A DNA stretch of 64,000 nucleotides from contig JAFSMO010000074.1 of NCBI GenBank assembly GCA_017447865.1, positions 248,001-312,000 on the forward strand, in the 5' to 3' direction. Positions 25,677-33,787 of this stretch are shown here, piece by piece. Below the pieces are notes generated by a model. That model was given only the letters and a program-made list of their open reading frames with translations. It did not search any database and was not told the DNA's origin. The DNA comes from Thermoguttaceae bacterium (GTDB lineage Bacteria > Planctomycetota > Planctomycetia > Pirellulales > Thermoguttaceae). The position numbers and the translations under genes are program-made. How positions within the stretch are numbered: position 1 is the stretch's first letter; each line of letters opens with the position of its first letter.

Positions 25677-27787
25677 ACGATTAACCCCGCGTGGCCGCAG
25701 GGGATCACGGCTTTTCCATTCACGAAGACCGGGATTTCCGGGTGGGCGTGCACGCTAAAACGCCGCGTGATTTTCGGGTTCTGCGGGTCGTTCACGTCGA
25801 TGAACGCGATTTCTCCCTCGCGGCGATTGGTGAACACGATTTCTTTTCCGTTCGAAGCGCATTTCCCAAATCCCGAAAGCGGTTTTCCGGCCGCGTCTTT
25901 GCAGACGTGCAGCGGAACGTCGTCGAGTTTCCGCGCGTCGCACTCTTCCATCAGGCGGAAGCCCCGATCGGCGAAAAAGTACCATTGGCCGCGGTGCAGG
26001 CACGCCCCGTGATTGAACCAGACTCGCGGGTCGTACGAGGTCGTTTTCACGCACGGGGTTTCGCCAGTGCAGTCGAACCAGACGATTCCGTTGGTCATCG
26101 CGACGAGCGCCACCATCCCGCTGGGGGACGGAGTTTCCACGACGTCGCGGCCATACAGGATCCCGAACGGATTGCGGAACGTGAAGGCGTTTCGCGGGCG
26201 CGCCGGGTCCGAAATGTCGAGGAACGTCACGGAACTGTTCCCGCTCTTCGAGATCAGCCACTTTTTCGGGTCCTGAACGACCACCTGGCGCACGGGCCGA
26301 AGCTGGTCGAAACGGCCGACCGGTTTGGGCTCGCCGTTGGGTTTCAGCTCGTAAATGCCGGTTCCCGCCTCGCCTTCGGCCGTGAACATCAGGCTCCCCG
26401 CGATTTTCACGTCGTAGGCAAAAGACCGGATCGGGAAGGTCTTTTTCACGACCGGTTTTCCACCGCCGGAAACCTCTGAAACGTCCACGAGCAGGAACCC
26501 GTCCGTTCCCGCGGCGACCCAAACCAGTCCGTCTTTCCACGGGGCCGCGGCCATGCACTGGCCCTGGGTCGGGAGGACGGCGAAGTCGGCGCGGACGTCC
26601 GCCAGTGGGTCGAGAGTCGGGAGGACCGGCCCGTCAAGAGTCGGGGCTTTGCGTTCCTGCGAAACCGGGCGCGCGATCCCGGGAGCCTCCACGATGTAGA
26701 TCCCGCCGTTCATCCCGGCCGCGTACAGGATCCCGTCTCCCGCGACCACTTCCACCGCCGGGTCCGGTCTCCCGTTGGACGTTTTGGGAAGCACGGCGTT
26801 CGCCACGCATCGGGGCCGGGTCGGATCTTTCACGTCGATGCAGAAGACCCCGTTGTAAGTGTCGGCGACGTAAGCCATTCCGTGCTCATCAACCGTCACG
26901 GTCCAGAAGTCCGGGAAAACGTGCTGGGCCTGAATGGGGAGGTCGATCCGCCCGAGATGCACGGGTTTTCGTGGGTTTTCCACCGAAAAAACGTCCAGCC
27001 CGTGCCCCTTCACGTCGTAGAGAGGGTGCTCGATGTGGTCGGGTCCCGTGGCGGCGTACGCGATGTTTCCACGGACGTACACGCCGTCCCCCAGCCCCGC
27101 GATCGGGCTTTCCGAGATGATCTCCGCGTGCTCAGGATTCCTCACGTCGATGATCGTCAGCTTGCGCGTCCCCCAGTCGCCGGCGTACAGGACGCCGTTT
27201 TCCAGATCGACCGACTGCGCCTCACCGGAAACGACAAAACTGACGTTTTTCAGGTGGCTCGGGTCCGAAATGTCGATGATCTCCGTGCCGAACTGGCGCT
27301 GACAGACGAAAGCGAGGTCGCGCCCGCTCGTCGGATCGGTCCCGCAAACGATTCCGGTCGCCAGCTCCATCGTGTCGTAGTGCGAGCGCAGGCGCGGCAG
27401 GTCCGGCTCGCTCACGTCCACGACGTAAAGCCCGCCCATGCGCGCCGTGATGAAAAGGTGGTCCTTGAACCAGACGAGCTGCCGCGGCTCCGCCATCCCG
27501 AACATCGTGGCGGTTTCGCGCGGATTTTTCGGGTCGGAAAGGTCGTAAACGGTCAAATGCCCCCGACCGATGGCGAAAAGCCGGTTTCCGTGAACGGCCA
27601 GATCGGACGTCGCCTGCGAGTTTTCGACTTTCCGGACGCTCAGCGTTTGGCCGTAAAGGGCGGGATTGTGCGACTCGGCAAACTCCGGCTCCGCGGCCAG
27701 GGCGAACGAGGAAAACAGAAGAAGGAAAAAGGCGAAGCAGCGCATGGCAAAAATTGAATTTGAAGTCCTCTCAACGAAATCTTTCAT
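25667..27787 (-). CDS. Exported LVIVD-repeat beta-propeller protein
   Basis: A 706-residue protein with an N-terminal signal peptide ('MRCFAFFLLLFSSFALA' core) and many repeats of the LVIVD kind: 'LTVYDLSDPKNPRETA', 'LYVVDVSEPDLPRL', 'TEIIDISDPSHLKNV', 'LTIIDVRNPEHAEII', 'VFCIDVKDPTRPRC', 'VTFLDISDPARPRNAF', 'IAFIDVNDPQNPKIT'. These repeats fold as beta-propellers, usually in secreted proteins of unknown binding role. The start at 27787 has AGGA 8 nt upstream; an alternative ATG at 27745 would give a shorter, more usual signal peptide but lacks a well-spaced ribosome site. A MITE-like element begins 10 bp upstream of the longer start. No enzyme motif is seen. Confidence 0.82.
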   Translation of the reverse strand: MKDFVERTSNSIFAMRCFAFFLLLFSSFALAAEPEFAESHNPALYGQTLSVRKVENSQATSDLAVHGNRLFAIGRGHLTVYDLSDPKNPRETATMFGMAEPRQLVWFKDHLFITARMGGLYVVDVSEPDLPRLRSHYDTMELATGIVCGTDPTSGRDLAFVCQRQFGTEIIDISDPSHLKNVSFVVSGEAQSVDLENGVLYAGDWGTRKLTIIDVRNPEHAEIISESPIAGLGDGVYVRGNIAYAATGPDHIEHPLYDVKGHGLDVFSVENPRKPVHLGRIDLPIQAQHVFPDFWTVTVDEHGMAYVADTYNGVFCIDVKDPTRPRCVANAVLPKTSNGRPDPAVEVVAGDGILYAAGMNGGIYIVEAPGIARPVSQERKAPTLDGPVLPTLDPLADVRADFAVLPTQGQCMAAAPWKDGLVWVAAGTDGFLLVDVSEVSGGGKPVVKKTFPIRSFAYDVKIAGSLMFTAEGEAGTGIYELKPNGEPKPVGRFDQLRPVRQVVVQDPKKWLISKSGNSSVTFLDISDPARPRNAFTFRNPFGILYGRDVVETPSPSGMVALVAMTNGIVWFDCTGETPCVKTTSYDPRVWFNHGACLHRGQWYFFADRGFRLMEECDARKLDDVPLHVCKDAAGKPLSGFGKCASNGKEIVFTNRREGEIAFIDVNDPQNPKITRRFSVHAHPEIPVFVNGKAVIPCGHAGLIVEK

Positions 27788-27796
27788 CCGTCTATT

Positions 27797-28014
27797 CCTA
27801 AAGCACCAAATCCAGTCAGGTGCAAACCGAAAAAGGCCCCGCGGATTAAGCGGATTGGGCGGATTTAAACGGATTTTAAGGAAATAAAAAATTCTTTTTG
27901 ATCTTGCAATGAAAATTTTTAAATTCTTAAAAATCCGCTTTCATCCGCTTTATCCGCTTAATCCGCGGGGCCTTGTTCGGTCTGCGAGTTCTTACGGATT
28001 TTGTGTTTAAGCGT
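27797..28014. repeat. MITE-like GCGGATTAA element, family 1 (copy A)
   Basis: A palindromic element of about 218 bp. A perfect 21-bp core inverted repeat, GGCCCCGCGGATTAAGCGGA(T), lies at 27835-27855 and 27952-27972. Outside it, imperfect ends run from CTAAAGCACCAAATCC to its counterpart ending TTTAAGC; inside it are runs of near-repeats of GCGGATT. The AT-rich centre has no open frame. Copy B is at 37090-37280. It lies 3' of the M29 peptidase gene and 5' of the LVIVD gene. Confidence 0.8.
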
Positions 28015-28047
28015 GGCTCAATTCTCCGCTTTGGTGGTGGGGGGCTT

Positions 28048-29274
28048 TTAAAACGCCCAGCCACCGTCGCGGAAAATCTCCACTTCGCGGCCGTCGCGGG
28101 TCGTGCCTGTGATGCAGAGGTCGGGGGAGCCGATCATGAAGTCCACGTGGATCATCGAATTGTTGATCCCGCGCTCGCTGCACTCGTCCATCGTCAGGTT
28201 TTCAAAGCCTTCGAGGAGATTGCTGAAGCCGCGGCCCAGAGCGAGGTGGCAGCTGGCGTTTTCGTCGAACAGCGTGTTGAAAAAGAGGATCCCCGTGTTG
28301 TTGATCGGCGAATCGAACGGGATCAGCGCGCACTCGCCCAGCTTGGACGCGCCGTCGTCCATCGCGATCATCTGGCGCAGAAGCTCGACGTTCTTTTCCG
28401 CCCCGACTTCCACGGCCCGGCCGCCTTCAAAACGGACCCAGAAATTTTCGATCAGCGCCCCCTGGTAGGAGAGCGGCTTGGTCGCGTACACGATCCCTTC
28501 CGCCTCGCCGGCCTTCGGCGTCGTGAAGATCTCCTCCGACGGAATGTTCGGGTTGAAGAAATTCCCGTTCAGCGTGACCTCGCCGCCGCCGAGGAATTTG
28601 CATCCGTCGATCAGCCCCACGGTGAAATCGGTCCCGTTTTTGCTCGTGTAGTGCAGGGACTTCAGCTTCAGCGCGTTCAGGTAGTCGTAGCGGCGTTTCA
28701 GGTTTTGATTATGCTCGGCCCAGTTTTCGAGCGGTTCGCCTTCCAGCGCGCGGGACGTGGAGAGGATCGCCTTCCAGAGCGCCTCGACCGCCTCGGCTTC
28801 CGGCAGGGCCGGGAAGACTTTTTTCGCCCAGGCTTTTCCCGGGACGGCCGCGATGCACCACTGGTATTTGTTCTCCATCGCGTCACGGTACGGTTTTATG
28901 AGCGGGAACTGATTTTGCCGCGTTTTCGAGATTTTGTCCTGGTCCGCGCCCGCCAGACCGTCCGGATCTTCCGACTCGATGTAGAGTTTACACGGGAGCT
29001 GGTCCACCTGCCACGCCCATTTTTCGAGCTGCCACTTTTCAAGCGTCGAAAGGGTTTCGAGCGTCTGGTTTTCGTAGTGAAGTTTCGTGACCGGCTGGTG
29101 AATCCAGTCCACCAGGACCTTTTTCGCCCCGGCGCGGTAGCACTCCTCCACGCACATCGTGACGAATTCCGGCTGGTCCAGGTCGGCGATGATGAGGACT
29201 TCCTGCCCCTTTTGAACGTTCAGTCCGCAGCGGGCGAGAAGTTCTGCGTACTTTTGAAGAGTTTGTGAGTTCAT
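28048..29274 (-). CDS. M29 family metallo-aminopeptidase
   Basis: A 408-residue aminopeptidase of the AmpS/PepS (M29) family, removing N-terminal residues with two divalent metals. N-terminal 'QKYAELLARCGLNVQKGQEVLIIADLDQPEFVTMCVEECYRAGAKKV' type region is the first domain. The metal-binding half has 'NVPSEEIFTTP'-like 'NIPSEEIFTTPKAG' (a conserved Glu), then 'EGGRAVEVGAEKN', 'LGECALIPFDSPINNTGILFFNTLFDENASCHLALGRG', and 'SMIHVDFMIGSPDL' with the His/Asp ligands. Length agrees with the family (about 410). It is monocistronic on the minus strand; a REP-like hairpin at 29305-29325 lies upstream and the MITE-like element downstream. Confidence 0.93.
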   Translation of the reverse strand: MNSQTLQKYAELLARCGLNVQKGQEVLIIADLDQPEFVTMCVEECYRAGAKKVLVDWIHQPVTKLHYENQTLETLSTLEKWQLEKWAWQVDQLPCKLYIESEDPDGLAGADQDKISKTRQNQFPLIKPYRDAMENKYQWCIAAVPGKAWAKKVFPALPEAEAVEALWKAILSTSRALEGEPLENWAEHNQNLKRRYDYLNALKLKSLHYTSKNGTDFTVGLIDGCKFLGGGEVTLNGNFFNPNIPSEEIFTTPKAGEAEGIVYATKPLSYQGALIENFWVRFEGGRAVEVGAEKNVELLRQMIAMDDGASKLGECALIPFDSPINNTGILFFNTLFDENASCHLALGRGFSNLLEGFENLTMDECSERGINNSMIHVDFMIGSPDLCITGTTRDGREVEIFRDGGWAF

Positions 29275-29304
29275 GATGTGGGTTCTTGGGTTAAATTTTA
29301 AGGA

Positions 29305-29325
29305 GACGACGCTGGAAGCGTCGTC
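29305..29325 (+). repeat. GACGACGCT hairpin repeat (copy 2)
   Basis: Same 21 bases as 22743-22763 (GACGACGCT, GGA, AGCGTCGTC), again followed by CCCG, in the 61-bp gap between the M29 gene and the first GH20-like paralogue. Confidence 0.7.
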
Positions 29326-29335
29326 CCCGTATTAA

Positions 29336-30343
29336 TTACTTCAGCGCTTCTTTCGCGGCTTTGACCTGCGCGACGGCTTTCAGGTGGTGCTCAAGGCGCT
29401 CTTCGGTCGTTGGATGCCACGGCGTTTGGAGGAAGCCCTTGAGGTGCTCCTTCGAGAGGTTCTTCATGCAGAACTCGACCGTACCGCCGAAGTTCACGTC
29501 ATTGGACCAGTTCGAGGCGGTCGGGACCTGATCGAAGCCCGCTTTGTCGAGGTCGAGGTAGGTCTGAACGTAATTGCTCTTTTCCGGGTCGAAACTCGCA
29601 CCGTAGTACCAGTTGCTCTGAAGCACGCACTTCGGCATTCGCTGAAGGAACGCTTCTTTGTGATTCCAGCAGTAGTCCGACCAGATCCACGGGCGGACGT
29701 TCTGCTTGTTCACCGTATCGACGAAGAAGAGGAAGTCGTGCCACCACAGTTCACCCTGGCGGATCACGACGTAATCGAGCGTGCGCTGATGCTCGGCCGT
29801 TTCCTCGTCGTAGCCGAGATGCAAGAAGCGCGGCGTTTCGAAAATCTCGCAGACTTCCTGGATCAGGTCGGTGCAGACCTCGTAGTATTTCTGCGTCGAA
29901 AGCATCCGGGAGTAGTCGCCGAGCCATATATCATGGCAGGCCGAGAAATTGAGCTTCGGGATCGGCTCGAGCCCCATTGAGCGCAGGCGTTTGAGTTCTT
30001 TCTGGAGCTTTTCGATGCTCCATGAGCCCTCGATCGCCAGTTCCGGGTGGCTCTTGTACTGGATCCCTTCACCCAGGTCGATCACGATGAGGTTCATCCC
30101 GGCGGCCTGCATTTCGTTCGTGACTTTTTCCCAGACCGCGTCGTTGCAGAGCAGTTTATCCGTCTTGGGAGTGTAGGCGGTCGGGACGTCCCCCCACATG
30201 TTGTAGCCGAGGTGCATCAGATTGCCCCAGATGAATTTCCCTTCTTTGGCGGGTTCCGCGGCCATGGAGGTCAGATTCGTGAACGCGCCGGCAGCGAGAA
30301 CGGAGGCGGCGCCGGTTTTGAGGAAACTTCTGCGGTTAAGCAT
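29336..30343 (-). CDS. Tat-exported GH20-like glycosidase, paralogue 1
   Basis: A 335-residue protein with a twin-arginine signal ('NRRSFLKTGAASVLAAGAF'), so it is exported folded. The body reads like a TIM barrel: 'MNLIVIDLGEGIQYKSHPELA', 'GLEPIPKLNFSACHDIWLG', 'PRFLHLGYDEETAEHQ', 'RPWIWSDYCWNH'. The 'HLGYDEE' strand end resembles the catalytic 'H.GGDE' of GH20 hexosaminidases, with D and E as the likely catalytic pair; this is a resemblance, not proof. It is the most downstream of three tandem copies, and it has its own TTGACA promoter and the same leader as copy 2. AAGGAG lies 9 nt before the ATG. Confidence 0.8.
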   Translation of the reverse strand: MLNRRSFLKTGAASVLAAGAFTNLTSMAAEPAKEGKFIWGNLMHLGYNMWGDVPTAYTPKTDKLLCNDAVWEKVTNEMQAAGMNLIVIDLGEGIQYKSHPELAIEGSWSIEKLQKELKRLRSMGLEPIPKLNFSACHDIWLGDYSRMLSTQKYYEVCTDLIQEVCEIFETPRFLHLGYDEETAEHQRTLDYVVIRQGELWWHDFLFFVDTVNKQNVRPWIWSDYCWNHKEAFLQRMPKCVLQSNWYYGASFDPEKSNYVQTYLDLDKAGFDQVPTASNWSNDVNFGGTVEFCMKNLSKEHLKGFLQTPWHPTTEERLEHHLKAVAQVKAAKEALK

Positions 30344-30393
30344 GATTTGCTCCTTGAGTTAGAGAAAAAAGGCAGGAAATTGGATCGATTTCA

Positions 30394-30422
30394 ATTTTAG
30401 CACGCGGGCCGTGCACTGTCAA
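30394..30422 (-). promoter_or_regulatory. Promoter of GH20-like paralogue 1 with palindrome in spacer
   Basis: On the minus strand TTGACA (plus 30417-30422), 17 bp, TAAAAT (plus 30394-30399). The spacer holds GCACG-CGGGC-CGTGC (30400-30414), a perfect 5-bp inverted repeat placed where a repressor would block RNA polymerase. Confidence 0.75.
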
Positions 30423-30487
30423 GGGGGCGCAAAGTCCCCCAGGCACGGCCTCCAGCGTGAAAAATGAGCAGTCAGTGAACGCTTCGC

Positions 30488-31519
30488 TCAGTTCAGCTTC
30501 TCCTTCGCGGCTTTCACCTGCGCTATTGCTTTCAGGTGGTGTTCCGTGAAATTGGACGTCGTCGCGTGCCACGGCGTCTGGAGGAAGCCCTTGAGGTGCT
30601 CCTTCGAAAGGTTCTTCGTGCAGAACTCGACCGTCCCCTCGAAGTTCACGTCGTTGGACCAGTTCGAGCCGGTCGGGACCTGATCAAAGCCCGCTTTGTC
30701 GAAGTCGATGTACGTCTGGACCCGCTTCGCGGTGAACTCGCTGGTGGTCTTGAGCTTTTCAATGTCGAATTCCGCGCCGTAGTACCAGTTGCTCTGGAGG
30801 ACGCACTTCGGCATGCGCTTCATGAAATCTTCGTCGTGGTGCCAGTAGAAGTCGGACCAGATCCACGGCCGGACGTTCTGTTTGTTCACCGTATCGACGA
30901 AGAAGAGGAAGTCGTGCCACCACAGTTCACCCTGGCGGATCACGACGTACTCGTAGCTGCGCTGGTGATCGGCCGTTTCTTCGTCGTAGCCGAGATGGAA
31001 GAAGCGCGGCGTGTCGAAGATCTCGCAGACCTCTTTGATCAGGTCGGTGCAGACTTCGTAATATTTCTGCGTCGAAAGCATCCGGGAATACTCACCGAGC
31101 CAGGTGTCGTGGCAAGCCGAGAAGTTGAGCTTCGGAATCGGCTCGATCCCCATTGAGCGCAGGCGTTTCAGCTCTTTCTGGAGTTTTTCGATGCTCCAGG
31201 AGCCTTGGATCGCCAGTTCCGGGTGGCTCTTGTACTGGATCCCTTCGCCCAGGTCGATCAGGAGGAGGTTCAGACCGGCGGCCTGCATTTCGTTCGTGAG
31301 TTTCTCCCATAAAGCGTCTTCGCAGAGCAGTTTATTCGTCTTGGGAGTGTAGGCGGTCGTGGAGTCGCCCCACATGTTGTGGCCGAGGTTGAGCATGTTG
31401 CCCCAGATGAATTGACCTTCTTTGGTGGGTTCGGCGGCCATGGAGACCAGGTTCGTAAACGCGCCGGCGGCGAGAACGGAAGCGGCGCCGGTTTTAAGGA
31501 AAGTTCTGCGGTTAAGCAT
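30488..31519 (-). CDS. Tat-exported GH20-like glycosidase, paralogue 2
   Basis: A 343-residue paralogue of the genes on both sides, with the Tat signal 'NRRTFLKTGAASVLAAGAF' and the same barrel landmarks ('LNLLLIDLGEGIQYKSHPEL', 'FFHLGYDEETADHQRS', 'RPWIWSDFYWHH'). The main difference is an insertion near residue 250 ('EKLKTTSEFTAKR'), in a loop after 'SNWYYGAEFDI'. The catalytic-looking DEE is kept. It shares promoter, palindrome and leader with copy 1, so the duplication included the regulatory region. The nearly intact reading frame suggests that all copies are functional. Confidence 0.8.
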   Translation of the reverse strand: MLNRRTFLKTGAASVLAAGAFTNLVSMAAEPTKEGQFIWGNMLNLGHNMWGDSTTAYTPKTNKLLCEDALWEKLTNEMQAAGLNLLLIDLGEGIQYKSHPELAIQGSWSIEKLQKELKRLRSMGIEPIPKLNFSACHDTWLGEYSRMLSTQKYYEVCTDLIKEVCEIFDTPRFFHLGYDEETADHQRSYEYVVIRQGELWWHDFLFFVDTVNKQNVRPWIWSDFYWHHDEDFMKRMPKCVLQSNWYYGAEFDIEKLKTTSEFTAKRVQTYIDFDKAGFDQVPTGSNWSNDVNFEGTVEFCTKNLSKEHLKGFLQTPWHATTSNFTEHHLKAIAQVKAAKEKLN

Positions 31520-31570
31520 GGATTTGCTCCTTGGGTTAGAGAAAAAAGGCAGGGAAATGGATCAATTTCA

Positions 31571-31599
31571 ATTTTAGCACGCGGGCCGTGCACTGTCAA
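31571..31599 (-). promoter_or_regulatory. Promoter of GH20-like paralogue 2 with palindrome in spacer
   Basis: TTGACA (plus 31594-31599), 17 bp, TAAAAT (plus 31571-31576) on the minus strand; the same GCACG-CGGGC-CGTGC palindrome fills the spacer at 31577-31591. Confidence 0.75.
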
Positions 31600-31630
31600 G
31601 GGGGCAGGCACGGCCTGGAGGTGCGCTCTT

Positions 31631-32647
31631 TTACTTCGTTCCTTCCAGTTTTTCCTTCGCGGCCTTCACCTGCGCGACCGCGGTCAACTGGCGGTCAAGG
31701 AATTCTTCGGTCGTCGCCTTCCAGGCCGTCTGGAGGAAGCCTTTCAGCAGTTCCGGCGAGAGATTCTTCGAGCAGAACTCGACCGTCCCTTCGAAGTTCT
31801 CGTCGTTGTTCCAGTTCGAGCCGGTCGGGACCTGATCGTACCCCGCCTTGTCGAGGTCGAGGTACGCCTGCACGTACTTGCTCTGCGTGGGGTCAAAGGA
31901 TCTGCTGTAGTACCAGTTGCTCTGAAGGACGCACTTCGGCATCCGCTTGTAAAATTCCTCTTTGTGGTCCCAGCAGTAGTCGGACCAGATCCACGGGCGG
32001 ACGTTCTGTTTGTTGACCTGCTCAACGAAGTAGAGGAAGTCGTGCCACCACAGCTCGCCCTGACGGATCACGACGTACTCGTAGGTGCTCTGATGGCGGG
32101 CCGTTTCTTCGTCCATGCCGAGATGGAAGAAGCGCGGCGTGTCGAAGATCTCGCAGACTTCCTGGATCAGATCGGCGCAGACTTCGTAGTATTTTTGCGT
32201 CGAGACCATGTGCGAATACTCGCCGAGCCAAACGTCGTGGCACGCCGAGAAGTTGAGCTTCGGGATCGGTTCAATGCCGATGGAACGCAGGCGTTTCAGC
32301 TCTTTCTGGAGCTTCTCGATGCTCCACGAGCCGTTGACGGCCAGTTCCGGGTGGCTCTTGTACTGAACGCCTTCGCCCAGGTCGATGACCAGCAGGTTCA
32401 TCCCGACGGCCTGCATTTCGTTCGTGATCTTCTCCCAGACCGCGTCGTCGCAGACCAGTTTGCCGGTTTTGGGAACGAGGGCCGATGGCGCGTCGCCCCA
32501 CATATTACGGCCGAGGTGCAGCAGATTGCCCCAGATGAATTTCCCTTCTTTGGTGGGTTCGGCGGCCATTGAGACCAGGTTCGTGAACGTGCCGGCAGCG
32601 AGGACGGAGGCGGCGCCGGTTTTGAGGAATGTACGGCGGGAAAGCAT
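31631..32647 (-). CDS. Tat-exported GH20-like glycosidase, paralogue 3
   Basis: A 338-residue paralogue, the first in the direction of transcription. Tat signal 'SRRTFLKTGAASVLAAGTF', barrel motifs 'MNLLVIDLGEGVQYKSHPEL', 'FFHLGMDEETARHQST' and 'RPWIWSDYCWDH'. The DEE triplet is retained, with Met in place of Tyr before it. The C-terminus ends in 'KLEGTK'. Its promoter has the same spacing as the other two but lacks the palindrome, so its control may differ. AAGGAG precedes the ATG. Confidence 0.8.
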   Translation of the reverse strand: MLSRRTFLKTGAASVLAAGTFTNLVSMAAEPTKEGKFIWGNLLHLGRNMWGDAPSALVPKTGKLVCDDAVWEKITNEMQAVGMNLLVIDLGEGVQYKSHPELAVNGSWSIEKLQKELKRLRSIGIEPIPKLNFSACHDVWLGEYSHMVSTQKYYEVCADLIQEVCEIFDTPRFFHLGMDEETARHQSTYEYVVIRQGELWWHDFLYFVEQVNKQNVRPWIWSDYCWDHKEEFYKRMPKCVLQSNWYYSRSFDPTQSKYVQAYLDLDKAGYDQVPTGSNWNNDENFEGTVEFCSKNLSPELLKGFLQTAWKATTEEFLDRQLTAVAQVKAAKEKLEGTK

Positions 32648-32698
32648 GGTTGACTCCTTGGGTTAAAGAAAAAAGGCTGGAAAATGGATCAGACGTTT

Positions 32699-32727
32699 AT
32701 TTTAGACCAAAGCAAAAGAAATTGCAA
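32699..32727 (-). promoter_or_regulatory. Promoter of GH20-like paralogue 3
   Basis: TTGCAA (32722-32727), 17 bp, TAAAAT (plus 32699-32704) on the minus strand. The leader after it is nearly the same as in copies 1 and 2, but the spacer has no palindrome. Confidence 0.65.
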
Positions 32728-32746
32728 GGGGGGGCAGGACTTAATA

Positions 32747-32792
32747 CGGAGGGACGGCGGCTCGCCGTCCGCGGCCGGCCCGGCCGCAAAAA
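32747..32792 (-). repeat. 46-bp GC-rich hairpin repeat (copy 2)
   Basis: Inverted, nearly identical copy of 22693-22738, from CGGAGGGACGGCGG to GGCCGCAAAAA. It lies between the GH20-like promoter 3 and the stop of the LRR_5 gene. Confidence 0.65.
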
Positions 32793-32805
32793 CTGCGGGT
32801 TTTCT

Positions 32806-33597
32806 CTATTTGGCCTCAAAGGGGATTTTATTTTCTTTGGCGTATTTTTCCACCGTGGCCCCTGCTGGCGCATGGATCGTCAGGTTCGGGCAATGGTTGA
32901 ACGCTTCGCTTCCAATTTCTGTCACTCCTTCCGGGATCTCGACGGAGGTCAATGCATCGCAGAAAAGAAACGCCGCCTCGTCAATCTCCGTCACGCCTTC
33001 AGGAATGACGACAGACGTCAGGAATTTACTGCCGCCGAACGCATACTCGTTGATTTTCGTCACACCGTCCGGGATACGGTATTCTCCTACAGCGCCGTGA
33101 CATTCGAGCAAAATCTTGCCGTCTTTGGTCAGCAGACCGGCTCCAGCGCTCTTGAAATAAGGATGAGTGGGAGAGATCGTCCATTCCTTTAACGAATAGC
33201 AAAAATGAAACGCGTGGTCCCTGATTTCCCGGACACTATCGGGAATATTGATGGAGGTCAAAGCGTCGCAGGAATCAAACGCCCCCCATCCAATTTCCGT
33301 TACGCCCTCGGGAAGGACGACGGAGGTTAATTCCGTGCAACCCGCGAATACATGATCTCCGATCTTCGTCACGCCCTCGGGAATAACGACGGTTTTGATG
33401 GAATCGCACGTCAGGAACGCACCCGCTCCGATTTCCGTCGTCCCTTTGGGAATGACGACGTGGGTTTCCTTGCCGATGAATTTGGTGATTTTTGTCCCCT
33501 CCCACTCAAAGGAGGCACGACGGATGTGGCCCAAGACCAGGAAGGCCAGGATCAGCAAAGCCAAACAGCAGAGCAGCAGGGTCCAAAAACGGGACAT
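32806..33597 (-). CDS. Leucine-rich repeat (LRR_5/BspA-type) membrane-anchored protein
   Basis: A 263-residue protein with an N-terminal hydrophobic segment (about 5-24, 'WTLLLCCLALLILAFLVLG'), which is a signal anchor or signal peptide. It is followed by about seven LRR_5 repeats with the pattern 'L/VTSVVIPEGVTEIGxxAFxxCxxL' ('IKTVVIPEGVTKIGDHVFAGC', 'LTSVVLPEGVTEIGWGAFDSC', 'LTSVEIPEGVTEIGSEAFNHC'). BspA-type repeats are usually surface-exposed and bind proteins or host matrix; the partner here is unknown. Start ATG 33597 is supported by AAGGAG 9 nt upstream and by the hydrophobic segment; a start at 33672 would add 25 basic residues and run into repeat DNA. Confidence 0.85.
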   Translation of the reverse strand: MSRFWTLLLCCLALLILAFLVLGHIRRASFEWEGTKITKFIGKETHVVIPKGTTEIGAGAFLTCDSIKTVVIPEGVTKIGDHVFAGCTELTSVVLPEGVTEIGWGAFDSCDALTSINIPDSVREIRDHAFHFCYSLKEWTISPTHPYFKSAGAGLLTKDGKILLECHGAVGEYRIPDGVTKINEYAFGGSKFLTSVVIPEGVTEIDEAAFLFCDALTSVEIPEGVTEIGSEAFNHCPNLTIHAPAGATVEKYAKENKIPFEAK

Positions 33598-33615
33598 GGA
33601 ATTGATCTCCTTATA

Positions 33616-33637
33616 GCGACGACGTTGAAAGCGTCGT
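33616..33637 (+). repeat. Diverged ACGACG hairpin repeat (copy 3)
   Basis: GCGACGACGTTGAAAGCGTCGT: ACGACG (33619-33624) pairs with CGTCGT (33632-33637). Diverged member of the 22743/29305 family, directly adjoining the family-2 MITE-like element. Confidence 0.55.
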
Positions 33638-33639
33638 TT

Positions 33640-33754
33640 AAAGGCCCCCTCACAGAGGGGGCTGGCTCGCACAGCGAGACTGGGGGAGTCGGGTGGCCGC
33701 GTCTTTTAACTCCCCCCGGCCCTTCGGGCCACCCCCCTCGAAGAGGGAGGCTTT
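33640..33754. repeat. MITE-like palindromic repeat, family 2 (copy B)
   Basis: A 115-bp element from AAAGGCCCCCTC to GAGGGAGGCTTT with the internal CTGGCTCGC-ACA-GCGAGACTGG and GGCCCTTCGGGCC hairpins. It corresponds to the inverted form of 19790-19917 but has a different centre. It lies between the LRR_5 and alcohol dehydrogenase genes and may serve as part of the latter's 3' end. Confidence 0.65.
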
Positions 33755-33787
33755 TCGGGGCCATGACTGGCCCCGCTCGCCAGGTTT

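Noticed and set aside
33757..33774. GGGGCCA-TGAC-TGGCCCC as an intrinsic terminator of the alcohol dehydrogenase gene.
   Set aside because: No T-run follows on the minus strand.
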